Shown here one piece after another: positions 17,725 through 27,092 of a DNA stretch of 46,052 nucleotides. Each line of letters begins with the position of its first letter. Position 1 is the stretch's first letter. The position numbers and the translations under genes are program-made. This DNA is from an uncultured Clostridia bacterium. Its GTDB lineage: Bacteria; Bacillota; Clostridia; JAAYHZ01. The stretch is from contig CALCRE010000002.1 in assembly GCA_937894465.1 (NCBI GenBank), positions 1-46,052 of the forward strand, in the 5' to 3' direction. The notes beneath the pieces were generated by a model. It worked only from the letters and a program-made list of their open reading frames with translations, did not search any database and was not told the origin of the DNA.

Positions 17725-18576
17725 TTATTTAATTTGATCCAATATTGCATGCAGTTTTCTACCGTATGTGATATAGGATTGTTTTAATTCTTCATCTGTC
17801 TTTTCTTTTCCGGCACCGGAGTGAACAATGGCTGCAACGTGAGGTTCAATAGATATGACACCGTCATAACCGTCTTCTATGATAACCTTTTGTAAGATTT
17901 CCTTCACCTTTGCATCGCCTTCTCCGCAGTATTGGAACTTATCCGACGGTTTTCCGGGAATAGCCGTTGCATCTTTGACATGAATGTAATCAAAGTGTCC
18001 TCTGATGGTATTAAAGAATTCGTCCGGATCAAACCCGTATGAAACAACATTACCAATATCATATAGAAGAACAAAATTCGGGCTGTTGATCGCTTCCTTC
18101 AACTCCAACATATTCTCGGCACTGTGTCCGCCCCAACCTGTGCAGTTCTCATGGGCAATATAAATACCCTCGGACTCTGCGATCTTGCTAAGCTCCTTCA
18201 ATCTGCGAATAACTTCCTTTTTTACATCAGCTTCCGGCAAATCCTTATCTACCCAAGACATGATCCTGGTATACTTTGTACCTAGTCGATTCATTCTCTT
18301 TGCAGTTACCTTCAGATCCTCAACATCTATGGAAAAATCACCGTTTATAGGGCGGCTCCAGTTTCCAATGGCCGATGCAAATCCTGTAACCGACATGTTA
18401 TTCTTGGCCAATGTCTCCACAACCTCTTCAAACTTGTCATCAGAAAATGCAGTAGTCGATACATTGACACCGTCAACCAAACGAAGTTCGATTGCATTCC
18501 AACCTAATTCCTTATGCGCATCAATTTGGGCTTGTAGACTTTTGCCCGATTCATCGCCTATACCGGTTATAATCAT
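17725..18576 (-). CDS. Sugar phosphate isomerase/epimerase (xylose-isomerase-like TIM barrel)
   Basis: A 283-residue AP-endonuclease-2/xylose-isomerase-like TIM barrel, a fold that interconverts keto- and aldo-sugars or epimerises them with a divalent metal. Metal-ligand stretches seen are IAHENCTGW (E and H-type ligands), LLYDIGNVVSYG, YIHVKDAT and ISIEPH near the end. The start is uncertain: the frame reaches a TTG at 18600 without a ribosome site, and an ATG at 18588 has its purine run directly against it. The ATG at 18576 gives the family-like start MIITGIGDE and has AAAAGGA about 11 bases upstream. It lies between hydratase and nagB in the operon; substrate unknown. Confidence 0.8.
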   Translation of the reverse strand: MIITGIGDESGKSLQAQIDAHKELGWNAIELRLVDGVNVSTTAFSDDKFEEVVETLAKNNMSVTGFASAIGNWSRPINGDFSIDVEDLKVTAKRMNRLGTKYTRIMSWVDKDLPEADVKKEVIRRLKELSKIAESEGIYIAHENCTGWGGHSAENMLELKEAINSPNFVLLYDIGNVVSYGFDPDEFFNTIRGHFDYIHVKDATAIPGKPSDKFQYCGEGDAKVKEILQKVIIEDGYDGVISIEPHVAAIVHSGAGKEKTDEELKQSYITYGRKLHAILDQIK

Positions 18577-18642
18577 ATTACACAACATCCTTTTCTTCAA
18601 TTTGTTATTATTATATCACACTACATCCGGTGAAACCATTGT

Positions 18643-20901
18643 TTACTTTCCGGACTTGTAGTAATTAATCAAGCTTCCTTCTAATAAGATATCCCGTTCG
18701 TCATCGGTTAAATTGGGTAGTTTCAGCTTTAAAGTATTTTTATTTCCATTAGATATTACTACACAATCAAATTCTCTTTGACCTTGTAAAATTCCACTTC
18801 TGATTCCTTCTATGAAAATGAAATCACCGATCTTCAAGGCAGGCTTAACATTGGTAACAAAGGGCAACAAACCCCAATTGACCAAGTTGCTTCTATATCG
18901 TTTGGTGGCATAGTCTAATGCAATATTAGCCCATCCACCCAGAACCTTTTGAACGGAAGCTGCTTGCTCTCTTGCAGAACCATCCCCGGGTTTATTTGCA
19001 TAAATAACGCTGCCGATTCCGGTTTTAGATAAGTCCAAAGACAAGGGTAATTGTTTCAATTCCGCGGAATGATCTTTGTTTTGATTCATACGAGCGATTT
19101 CCTTGGCTTTTTTCACATATCCCGGATCCACCCTACTTAATGCAAATTCCGACAGCTTGAGGGGATTGGATCGATAAGACGATGTCTCACCGGAGGGGAT
19201 CAACTCATCAGTGGTGGTTACAGGATCATCAATGTAGGAAGCGACTTTTAACAATAGATGTTCCTTCAAAGGCTCCATTTCCGGCCAGTCCTTTATATTC
19301 GGACCATAACGCAAGGATACCGAATCATCCGCCTTGTTGTATCCTTGATAAACTCTGTTTTTATATATATCCCCGTTGAAGGTGTACGGATATTCCTTAT
19401 CCTTTATTTCTATTTCCGTTGCCGGGGTAATTTCGCCGTGATTCAATGCGGTGGCGGCAATGGATCTTGCATCCATCAAAGCTACGGCTGCAACTTGTCC
19501 GTCTCCAGGTTTAGAGCCTTCCCTGTTTGGGAAGTTTCTGGTGGTGTGACGGATACTCAATGAATTATTTGCTGGAACATCTCCTGCACCGAAGCAAGGT
19601 CCGCAAAAAGCAGTTTTCATAATCGCTCCGGTGGTCATCAGCTTGTTCACCGAGCCGTTTCTATTCAATTCGTAAAACACCGGTTGACTTTGAGGATATA
19701 CACTTAATGTAAACTCATCCGTACCGACGTTGTGTCCATCTAATATATCCGCTGCTATACTAATATTTTCAAATGTTCCGCCGCTACATCCTGCAATAAT
19801 TCCTTGGTTGACAATAACCTTTCCGTCTTTGTAAAGGCTACGCAAAGAAACATCAATATCCGGAGATTTTCTCTTGACTTCATCTTCGATGCCTGCTAAC
19901 AAATCCGGCGCATTTTCCAAGAAGTTCTTTATAGTATATGTGTTGCTCGGGTGGAAGGGTAATGCAATCATCGGCTCTATTTTGGATAGATCCACTCGAA
20001 CCGCTCTGTCATACAAGGCTACCTTACCGGGCTTTAAAGCACGGAAATCTTCTTCTCTTCCATGACTCTTGAAATATTCACGAACCTTTTCGTCTGTAAC
20101 CCAAATGGAACTCAAGCATGCCGTTTCAGTGGTCATAACGTCAATACCGTTTCTAAAATCAATAGACAGTCCCGCAATACCTGGACCGGTAAATTCCATA
20201 ACGCTATTTTTTACGAATCCGTTTTTGAAAACCTCTCCGATGATGGCCAACGCTACATCATGAGGTCCTACACCCTTCTTAGGCTCGTTTTCCAAGTAGA
20301 TACAAACCACATCAGGGTATGCAATGTCATACGTTCTGTTCAGTAATTGCTTAACCAGTTCCGGGCCGCCTTCCCCCATAGCCATGGTGCCTAGAGCTCC
20401 ATAACGAGTGTGGCTGTCCGAACCTAAAAGCATTTTCCCGCATCCGGTATGCATTTCTCTCATATATTGATGAATCACCGCCAAATGAGCCGGAACAAAT
20501 ATGCCGCCATATTTTTTCGCAGCAGACAAACCGAATAAATGGTCATCCTCATTGATGGTGCCACCTACTGCACATAAGCTGTTGTGACAATTCGTAAGAA
20601 CATACGGCATGGGAAACTCGTGCAAACCGCTTGCTTTGGCAGTTTGAACAATTCCTACGTAAGTAATGTCATGGGAAGCCATGGCATCAAACTTGATTTT
20701 TAAGTTCTTATGATCTTTTGTTGTGTTATGAGCCGTAAGAATGGACCATGCCATGGTGTTTTTTACACCTTCTTTTACATCCTGTTCAGATACCGGTGAA
20801 AGACCGGCCTTTCCCAAGATCTTATTAACATGATCAAGTGATATATCCGTTTCTAAGTTACCATTGATCAATGCTGTTTTTTGTTTATATAAAGTTATCA
20901 A
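18643..20901 (-). CDS. Aconitase-superfamily hydratase, YbhJ-like
   Basis: A 752-residue member of the aconitase superfamily, closest in length and pattern to the poorly characterised E. coli YbhJ (about 750). The family adds or removes water on hydroxy acids using a 4Fe-4S cluster. Candidate cluster cysteines occur in VLTNCHNSLC (one early Cys), GCSGGTFEN and FCGPCFGAGD. LLGSDSHTRYGALGT corresponds to the conserved GTDSHT region, and the small C-terminal swivel domain carries YRSNLVNWGLLPF and FIFIEGIR. It starts with TTG, supported by AAGGAAGAG just upstream. It sits inside the sulfatase-nagB operon, which suggests a sugar-acid dehydration step rather than the citric acid cycle. The reaction is not known. 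Confidence 0.8.
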   Translation of the reverse strand: MITLYKQKTALINGNLETDISLDHVNKILGKAGLSPVSEQDVKEGVKNTMAWSILTAHNTTKDHKNLKIKFDAMASHDITYVGIVQTAKASGLHEFPMPYVLTNCHNSLCAVGGTINEDDHLFGLSAAKKYGGIFVPAHLAVIHQYMREMHTGCGKMLLGSDSHTRYGALGTMAMGEGGPELVKQLLNRTYDIAYPDVVCIYLENEPKKGVGPHDVALAIIGEVFKNGFVKNSVMEFTGPGIAGLSIDFRNGIDVMTTETACLSSIWVTDEKVREYFKSHGREEDFRALKPGKVALYDRAVRVDLSKIEPMIALPFHPSNTYTIKNFLENAPDLLAGIEDEVKRKSPDIDVSLRSLYKDGKVIVNQGIIAGCSGGTFENISIAADILDGHNVGTDEFTLSVYPQSQPVFYELNRNGSVNKLMTTGAIMKTAFCGPCFGAGDVPANNSLSIRHTTRNFPNREGSKPGDGQVAAVALMDARSIAATALNHGEITPATEIEIKDKEYPYTFNGDIYKNRVYQGYNKADDSVSLRYGPNIKDWPEMEPLKEHLLLKVASYIDDPVTTTDELIPSGETSSYRSNPLKLSEFALSRVDPGYVKKAKEIARMNQNKDHSAELKQLPLSLDLSKTGIGSVIYANKPGDGSAREQAASVQKVLGGWANIALDYATKRYRSNLVNWGLLPFVTNVKPALKIGDFIFIEGIRSGILQGQREFDCVVISNGNKNTLKLKLPNLTDDERDILLEGSLINYYKSGK

Positions 20902-20992
20902 TTGTTCTCTTCCTTTTCCATTAAATTTCCTTTAATTATATCGAAACTTGCTTCGATTATCAACTAAACCATTCCGACCTTTTTAGCTTATT

Positions 20993-22030
20993 CTATTTTT
21001 CGTATTTTTTCCGAGCATATTCAACTGCTTTGTCTACAGATAACATATAGGTGTCGATGATGTCATCGCATAAACGATCAAATGCTTGATCCGGAACCAT
21101 CCGGCAAGGATCACTTTGAAACCAGGCAATGGTCTTTTTGATGCCCCGGGTAAAAGGAACAAGGGCTTTGAAATCCGGTACCGCTTGCTTGATCTTGCTG
21201 TTGTCAAATACGATGCTGACAGACTTGTCCCCTAATAAGCCTCCCCTGTTTTCAGGAGACATAATGGATAAAAAGTCCGACGGTATGTGAATCAAGTCCG
21301 GTTCCACCCCCACTGCATCTGCAATGATCTTTATAATCTGATTCCAGCTCAGCACTTCGTCTGATGTAATGTGATAAGCATTGCCAACGGCTTTCACATT
21401 CCCGAATAATCCTGTGATCCCTTTAGCAAAATCGGTATTATGGGTGACAGTAAACAAAGATGTACCGTCTCCGGGGACAATCACCTTTTTACCCTTCAAC
21501 ATTCTGTCAATCAATGTCCATCGGCTTTTTCGGCTGTTGAAGACATAAGGGATCAATGTGTCCCCATAAGTATATGATGGCCGGACGACGGTAACCGGAA
21601 AACCTGATTCCCGATATTCTTTTACAAGGATATCTTCACAGACGATCTTCTTTTGGGCATAACCCCAGTATGGGTTTTTCAAAGGGCAAGATTCGTTCAC
21701 AAGATAATTCATCGGAGGACGCTCATAGCATGCAGCAGAGCTGATAAAAACAAATTGTTTGGTTTTTCCCTTAAACAATTCGATGTCATTGATGATATGC
21801 TCCGGTTCGTAAGCAATCCAATCCACTACAATATCAAATCTATAGTCTTTCAATACACTTGCCGCTTGGGACTTGTCCCTGATGTCGCATTGAATCAAAG
21901 TTGCTTCCTTCGGTGCCAAACTATTCTGTGTTCCTCTGTTTAAAAGATACAAATCAAAGCCTTTTGAAACAGTAAGTTCTGATACTGCACTACTAATATT
22001 TCCTGTTCCACCGATAAACAATACTTTCAT
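20993..22030 (-). CDS. NAD(P)-dependent sugar epimerase/dehydratase (extended SDR)
   Basis: A 345-residue extended short-chain dehydrogenase. The N-terminal Rossmann motif is FIGGTGNISSAVSEL, with IQCDIRD for the adenine-binding aspartate. FISSAACYERPP contains the active-site serine; the usual YxxxK is represented by YWGYAQKKIVCED. Such proteins oxidise, epimerise or dehydrate nucleotide sugars or free sugar lactones. AAAGGGA lies upstream of the ATG. It is 29 bases from the nucleoside hydrolase gene and 91 bases before the hydratase gene; that 91-base gap carries a small hairpin (ATCGAA / TTCGAT), which could trim downstream expression. Confidence 0.8.
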   Translation of the reverse strand: MKVLFIGGTGNISSAVSELTVSKGFDLYLLNRGTQNSLAPKEATLIQCDIRDKSQAASVLKDYRFDIVVDWIAYEPEHIINDIELFKGKTKQFVFISSAACYERPPMNYLVNESCPLKNPYWGYAQKKIVCEDILVKEYRESGFPVTVVRPSYTYGDTLIPYVFNSRKSRWTLIDRMLKGKKVIVPGDGTSLFTVTHNTDFAKGITGLFGNVKAVGNAYHITSDEVLSWNQIIKIIADAVGVEPDLIHIPSDFLSIMSPENRGGLLGDKSVSIVFDNSKIKQAVPDFKALVPFTRGIKKTIAWFQSDPCRMVPDQAFDRLCDDIIDTYMLSVDKAVEYARKKYEK

Positions 22031-22059
22031 ATTTTAAAAATCCCTTTCTGATCTACTGA

Positions 22060-22971
22060 TTAACCACCGCAAGTTAATCTTTTATACATGTCCTTAAAAA
22101 TTGCATTTCGATTCACATCAAATGCACAACTGATGAGATGACGGGTTTGATCAAAGCTGTACCGGTCATTTTCATTCACCATAGGGCTGCTGACAAAAGA
22201 ACAAGGTACCCACTCCGGATTGATCAGCCAAGCAATGGTGGAAATATCCCATATCACCCGTCCGTATCCAAAGTGATCTTTCGCACAAGCTTTGTAAATC
22301 TCCAACAAGGTGTCACACATCTTGTTTTTTCCTTGCAAATGAGCTTTCAAGTCATACAAAGAGGTGATCAATTGAGATGCTACACCTTTGCAAGGAATTT
22401 GCACCAAAGGCACTTTGCTGTCGAAAACAACATTTGCCGCCGCCTTATCCTGAAACATATTAAATTCTCTTGTATGTATATAATGATACACATGCCCGCC
22501 TAGCCAAACAACCACAATCCTTTTAACAATTTCCGGTTCTATCAGGATTGCCGATGCAACATTAGTAATGGCACCGATGGCAGCAACATACAACGGATGC
22601 TCCTCATCAGCTTCCATTGCTTTTTTAATCAAGTCCCTCACCGCCGGATTATCGCAAGGCTTGTTCCGATCTTCCAAGTATCGTTCCGAGCCTTTGAAAG
22701 CAAAGTTTTCATGTTTTCGCCCCATTGACGACAATAGCTTTACTATTTCCTCGTAGCTTTTTTCCATACCGTCTTTTGGACCTTCCGACAGGGAGTTAAA
22801 AAAAGGAGCTGCGTAAAGAGCTTTTACATTCAACTTGTCATCTGCAGATAAAGCATAACAAACGGCAAATTGATCATCAATTTCATTATAGGTATCGGTG
22901 TCGATGACAACATCCAATTTTCCTGACGGCCTATTGGTGATTCTTTCAATGATATAAGTGTTTTCATTCAT
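22060..22971 (-). CDS. Nucleoside hydrolase (IunH family)
   Basis: Hydrolyses the N-glycosidic bond of ribonucleosides in known relatives. The 303-residue protein has the calcium-binding DTDTYNEIDDQ motif (aspartates 24, 26, 32, 33) near the N terminus, and AAIGAITNVASAI in the middle, as in the family (300-340 residues). The spacing DTDTYNEIDD differs from the textbook DTDPGxDDA by extra residues, marking a divergent clade often found in sugar-utilisation clusters, so the substrate may be a different glycoside. AAGGAG lies six bases upstream of the ATG. It is in operon order between the UroD-family gene and the SDR epimerase. Confidence 0.8.
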   Translation of the reverse strand: MNENTYIIERITNRPSGKLDVVIDTDTYNEIDDQFAVCYALSADDKLNVKALYAAPFFNSLSEGPKDGMEKSYEEIVKLLSSMGRKHENFAFKGSERYLEDRNKPCDNPAVRDLIKKAMEADEEHPLYVAAIGAITNVASAILIEPEIVKRIVVVWLGGHVYHYIHTREFNMFQDKAAANVVFDSKVPLVQIPCKGVASQLITSLYDLKAHLQGKNKMCDTLLEIYKACAKDHFGYGRVIWDISTIAWLINPEWVPCSFVSSPMVNENDRYSFDQTRHLISCAFDVNRNAIFKDMYKRLTCGG

Positions 22972-22995
22972 GTGTAACTCCTTTTTTGCAAAAAG

Positions 22996-23997
22996 CTATT
23001 GATTCTGCAATGCATCTATAAGCGCTAAAACATTTTGAACCGGGATATCCTTAGGCATGGAATGGGTGGGAGCTACGATATAGCCACCACGCTTTCCTAG
23101 AAGTGCGATGGTTTCATTCACCTTCACTTTGATTTCTTCCGGTGCGGCGAAGGGTAAAAAATGTTGTGTACTGATCCCGCCCCAAAAAGTCAATGAACTC
23201 CCGTACTCTTCCTTTACTTTTGCCATATCATATATTTCCGGTTGGAATGTCTGGTAAATATCCAATCCGGCATCGATTAGATCCGGGAACAATGCTTGGA
23301 TATCTCCGCATGAGTGTTGGCAAACAAATTTACCGGCATCTTTCACCGCTTTGTACATCCTCTTAACACGGGGTAATATATATTCCCGCCAATAAGTCGG
23401 ACCCATAATCTGTCCTTTTTGTTGACCCCAATCATCACCAAACATAAAGCAGTCGATGGGGTATTGGAGAGCTCTTTGTATGATCTCCATATTGTAATCA
23501 CAAATTGCATCTAACAATGCGTGAACGAAATTTCCGTCGGTAACCATCCACATTAAAAGGTTCTCCATGCCGCATAATGTCCACGCCCGCTCAAACATGG
23601 AAAAGCCGATATCAACTATTAAGAAATTTTCCCCGGGCATTACCAATAACCGCTTTATACTCTCATCCACGAAGTCCAAATCCGGTTGAGACAGCCGGAT
23701 ATATTTCTTTTCAGGCTCCGGTATCAAATATTGATCCACCACGCCGATATCTTTGTCAATGGTTCTGTTCCACACCACGCCGAATGCATCTTTTACATAC
23801 CCCGGCTTCACTGTAGTCACCTCGGGTATTAATCCCACCGAGTCGATATGATTTCCGATCTTACTTCTAAAATCCGCATCCTTTAAATATTCCCCCACCT
23901 TTTCGGCTTCTTCGCTTGTAAAACTAATGGAGTAAGGTACCGGAAAGACTTCTTTATGATTAACAGCCGCAATCACTCTTTCTTTATGGTTCATCAT
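22996..23997 (-). CDS. Uroporphyrinogen decarboxylase-family protein
   Basis: A 333-residue TIM-barrel protein of the URO-D/MtaA superfamily, which includes heme-pathway decarboxylases and corrinoid methyltransferases. MMNHKERVIAAVNHKEVFPVP is a typical family N terminus. FGDDWGQQKG, VCQHSCGDIQ and YQTFQPE are conserved barrel positions; the His-x-Cys in QHSCGD resembles the zinc site of methyltransferase members. The arginine-rich N-terminal signature of true HemE is absent, so it is not the heme enzyme. GAGGAGGT precedes the ATG. Its place 14 bases after the sulfatase gene suggests a methyl-transfer or demethylation step on the same substrate; this is inference. Confidence 0.78.
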   Translation of the reverse strand: MMNHKERVIAAVNHKEVFPVPYSISFTSEEAEKVGEYLKDADFRSKIGNHIDSVGLIPEVTTVKPGYVKDAFGVVWNRTIDKDIGVVDQYLIPEPEKKYIRLSQPDLDFVDESIKRLLVMPGENFLIVDIGFSMFERAWTLCGMENLLMWMVTDGNFVHALLDAICDYNMEIIQRALQYPIDCFMFGDDWGQQKGQIMGPTYWREYILPRVKRMYKAVKDAGKFVCQHSCGDIQALFPDLIDAGLDIYQTFQPEIYDMAKVKEEYGSSLTFWGGISTQHFLPFAAPEEIKVKVNETIALLGKRGGYIVAPTHSMPKDIPVQNVLALIDALQNQ

Positions 23998-24011
23998 GGA
24001 GACCTCCTCAT

Positions 24012-25373
24012 TTACCTCTTTTTCATGGTTAAAAACTTGTTTATCAACAATCCTTTCATACAGTTCATAATATCTGAATATACAGGATCCTCAGCCAAGT
24101 TACAGGTTTCATCCGGGTCTTTTCCAAGATCAAACAAAGCATATTCGTCAGGATTGGTCCAATACCACATTTTGTAATCCTGATTTCGAATACACACTCC
24201 GTGACGACTTTGGTCATTTAAAGTATGTTCACATAAGACTGCTTCTTTTTCGCTAAAGCCGGATTCCATTGCCTTTAACAATGAAATGCCTTCCATACAA
24301 TCCGGAATATCCAAACCGGCAAAATCCAATATGGTGGGAGCAATATCAATATGTTCGGTTAATCCTTTTACTCGAGAGTTTACCGGATATCCTGAAGCCG
24401 GTTTTACAATCAATGGCATATGGGTAACCGTGTCATAAAAGTTAGCTTTCCCGAACCTACCGAAGTCTCCTAGCATTTCACCGTGATCAGATGTATATAT
24501 GACAACGGTGTTTTCATAGATTTCTTTATTTTTTAATGCATCTGTAATAGTTCCAACCATATGATCGATGAGTGTCACCAGTCCATAATAGTATGCACTA
24601 ATTCGTCTTAATTTGTCACCTTGGATTCTCTTGGCAGTAGAGAGCTTTTCATATCCTAAGGGAAGAGGCATGTCATCCGGAGAATACATGGTCGAATAAG
24701 GCTTCGGAGGATCAAAAGGTCCATGAGGACCGCAGAATCCGCACCAAATAAAGAAGGGCCGATCCGTTTCCCTTTGTTCAATGTAATCGACTGTGTTTTG
24801 TGCGATCCAATAATCCACATATTGATCCACCGGTAACACATTTTCGATGGCAGTCCTGTTCTCTTTGTATTCCGGATCTCGACGTTGCTGATAAATTTTT
24901 TCATAGCCGCCCGGATGTTTCTCTTCCAGCCAAGCCTTGTATTGCTCGCCCAAAGGTGCCGATCCGATGGGTAACCCTTCTGCTTGAGTCCACCTCGACC
25001 CTTTGCCTTTTGTTAAGTTAGCTTTATCAAAATTACGCTCCGGATACATATGTATCTTTCCAAAGGCTGCAGTATCGTATCCTGCCCCCTTTAAATAGTC
25101 CCAAAACACATGCTCATGATCCGGTAACCCGGGGGTGTTATCCATTACATTCTCCATATAGGTAACACCATGTTGTCGGGTGTATCGACCGGTTTGAATA
25201 CATGCACGAGCAGGAACACACACCGGATTTTGATTGAATGTGCTTTCAAAAACCGACCCGTCCTTGGCAAGTGCATCAATATAGGGAGTCTTTGCAATCT
25301 TACTTCCGTATGTACCAATGGTATCCAACCTTTGCTGATCGGTTGTAATCAACAGTATGTTCGGTCTTTTCAT
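24012..25373 (-). CDS. Sulfatase, formylglycine-dependent (Cys type)
   Basis: Hydrolyses sulfate esters. The 453-residue protein has the N-terminal metal motif LLITTDQQRLD, the sulfatase signature CVPAR (C52) followed by TGRYTRQHGV, a second metal cluster in YTSDHGEMLGDFG, and FFIWCGFCGPHGPFD. C52 must be converted to formylglycine by a maturase (anSME or FGE), which is not in the window. The frame opens to 25409, but the promoter at 25415-25443 would place transcription start at about that first ATG, so the ATG at 25373 (MKRPNILLITTDQ, the usual family start) is chosen. No signal peptide is seen, so it acts in the cytoplasm on an imported sulfated sugar. First gene of the operon running to nagB. 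Confidence 0.9.
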   Translation of the reverse strand: MKRPNILLITTDQQRLDTIGTYGSKIAKTPYIDALAKDGSVFESTFNQNPVCVPARACIQTGRYTRQHGVTYMENVMDNTPGLPDHEHVFWDYLKGAGYDTAAFGKIHMYPERNFDKANLTKGKGSRWTQAEGLPIGSAPLGEQYKAWLEEKHPGGYEKIYQQRRDPEYKENRTAIENVLPVDQYVDYWIAQNTVDYIEQRETDRPFFIWCGFCGPHGPFDPPKPYSTMYSPDDMPLPLGYEKLSTAKRIQGDKLRRISAYYYGLVTLIDHMVGTITDALKNKEIYENTVVIYTSDHGEMLGDFGRFGKANFYDTVTHMPLIVKPASGYPVNSRVKGLTEHIDIAPTILDFAGLDIPDCMEGISLLKAMESGFSEKEAVLCEHTLNDQSRHGVCIRNQDYKMWYWTNPDEYALFDLGKDPDETCNLAEDPVYSDIMNCMKGLLINKFLTMKKR

Positions 25374-25414
25374 TTTGGTGTCTTCGCTTTCATAGAAAAA
25401 ATATTTCATCTACC

Positions 25415-25443
25415 ATTATACTAAAAACACAGCAAAACAACAA
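25415..25443 (-). promoter_or_regulatory. Promoter of the sulfatase-nagB operon
   Basis: On the minus strand TTGTTG (25438-25443) and TATAAT (25415-25420) are separated by 17 bases. The predicted transcription start lies near 25408, giving a 5' leader of about 35 bases before the sulfatase ATG at 25373. Confidence 0.75.
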
Positions 25444-25482
25444 ATTTAGCCATTATCCAAGGCGTTGAATTTTAAGGTAATA

Positions 25483-26961
25483 TTATCGGAACATATCATC
25501 GTCTTCAGGAACGATGACATTAATCGTGGATGCTGTAGGATCCTCAATACCGGTAATGGTTGCATTCTCTTCTAGCAATAACATAATGTAATCATAAGCA
25601 TCTTTTGTGATCAATTCTCCTGGAGCTAAAATGGGAATTCCAGGAGGATAGAACATAACAAATTCTGCGCTGATCTGACCGACAGCATCTTGGAAAGGTA
25701 TTCTCTTTTTTTGCTTGTAAAATGAATTTCGCGGAGTAAAAATCATATTTACATTAAACCATGACCGATCGATGGCCAATCTTTTATCCTTCGTGTAGTG
25801 CTTTCTCCCAATCTCCTCTAGTGCATTGACAATGTCCGGTATTTCCTCAAAAGTCGATCCGATTCCCGGTATTAATAATATATTATCCGCATCTCCGAAC
25901 TCAACATAGATATCATATTCCCCGGCTAATAAATCAAACATATATACGCCGGTAATATCCAGATTTCGCAGATTCAACACCACTTTGGTTTTGTCATATC
26001 CAAAAGCCGATACCGGGTCAGAAGGGTCAGGTACCACATGGTAAAGACCTGTTTCAGCTACTCTCCGCTTGATCTCATCGGCAATTTCAATGGTTCTTTG
26101 AATCATCTCCTCACCGTTTTCAGCCAGCTGTTTTCTGGCTACATCCAATGAACTCATCAGCAAGTAGGAAGCGCTGGTGGTGTGTGTCAAATTGGCAATG
26201 GTCTTGACATAAGATCTGCTCAAATAGCGTTCGCTTAATAACAAAATAGAGCTTTGTGTAAAAGATCCACCGGTTTTATGGACACTTAAACCGGCCATAT
26301 CTGCACCGGCATCCATAGCACCAATGGGAAGGCCGTCATGAAAATACAGATGAGTTCCGTGAGCTTCATCGGCTAGCACCATCATTCCGTAGGAATGAGC
26401 AACATCGCACACCGTCTTTATATCACAAACAAACCCGTAATAAGTGGGATTGATGACCAAAACAGCTTTTGCATCTTGGTTTTCTTCGATGGTTTTAATA
26501 TATTCTTCGGCGGATACGCATACTGTCAATCCAAATCGGGTAGAAAATTCAGGCTGTACATAAATCGGTACGGCACCTGACAATATCAATGCATTTATAA
26601 CGGATTTATGTACGTTTCTGGGTATAATGATTTTATCTCCCGGTTTACAAGCGGCTAATATCATGGTTTGTATAGCAGATGTCGTACCGTTAACTAAAAA
26701 ATAGGCGGCATCAGCTCCGAACAAGTCGGCTGCCAACCGTTCAGCTTCCATAATGACACCACTGGGGCTAAGGAGATTATCCATTCCGTACATGGAATTC
26801 AAGTCGGCCCTTAATGTGGTTTCTCCGTAATATTCTCTTAATTCTCGTGCTCCTGCACCCTGTTTATGCCCCGGGACATCCATGTGAATGGTTGTCCTGC
26901 TGCAATGCGTTTTCATTGCTGTAAACAAAGGTGTTTGACTTTGATCAAAACGTCTTTTCAA
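25483..26961 (-). CDS. Orn/Lys/Arg decarboxylase, short SpeA/YaaO type
   Basis: PLP-dependent basic amino acid decarboxylase (fold type I), giving cadaverine, agmatine or putrescine. The 492-residue length matches the short Firmicute group (B. subtilis SpeA/YaaO, about 480-490). Motifs: HMDVPGHKQG near the N terminus, NGTTSAIQTMILA for the PLP phosphate, VLADEAHGTH (PLP aspartate), and SVHKTGGSFTQSS with Schiff-base lysine K229. The C-terminal domain has FYPPGIPILAPGE. It starts with TTG, preceded by AAAGGAG nine bases away. It is separated from the sulfatase operon by that operon's own promoter. Substrate among Lys, Arg and Orn cannot be told by eye. Confidence 0.9.
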   Translation of the reverse strand: MKRRFDQSQTPLFTAMKTHCSRTTIHMDVPGHKQGAGARELREYYGETTLRADLNSMYGMDNLLSPSGVIMEAERLAADLFGADAAYFLVNGTTSAIQTMILAACKPGDKIIIPRNVHKSVINALILSGAVPIYVQPEFSTRFGLTVCVSAEEYIKTIEENQDAKAVLVINPTYYGFVCDIKTVCDVAHSYGMMVLADEAHGTHLYFHDGLPIGAMDAGADMAGLSVHKTGGSFTQSSILLLSERYLSRSYVKTIANLTHTTSASYLLMSSLDVARKQLAENGEEMIQRTIEIADEIKRRVAETGLYHVVPDPSDPVSAFGYDKTKVVLNLRNLDITGVYMFDLLAGEYDIYVEFGDADNILLIPGIGSTFEEIPDIVNALEEIGRKHYTKDKRLAIDRSWFNVNMIFTPRNSFYKQKKRIPFQDAVGQISAEFVMFYPPGIPILAPGELITKDAYDYIMLLLEENATITGIEDPTASTINVIVPEDDDMFR

Positions 26962-27032
26962 AAATGGATTCTCCTTTTGTATACCTGATAGCTTGTATGT
27001 TGAATTGTATCATAATCTCTTCTTATTATTAT

Positions 27033-27092
27033 CATTTAATTTTTGGATATTAGCATATTTTGATATGAAAAGTAAAGAGCAAATTTCACAAA
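27033..27092 (-). repeat. 60-bp direct repeat, left copy, with promoter-like core
   Basis: About 55 of 60 positions match the copy at 28218-28279, in the same orientation. Read on the minus strand it contains TTTACT (27071-27076) and TAATAT (27047-27052) spaced by 18 bases, which would fire about 80 bases upstream of the decarboxylase start. Its right end overlaps the stop codon of the transposase gene. Confidence 0.85.

Noticed and set aside
18643..20901. Hydratase as citric-acid-cycle aconitase (acnA) or LeuCD
   Set aside because: Residue pattern and length fit the YbhJ branch better, and the neighbours are sugar-catabolic genes.
22996..23997. URO-D-family gene as heme-pathway hemE
   Set aside because: The N-terminal arginine signature of HemE is missing, no other heme genes are near, and the gene lies in a sugar operon.
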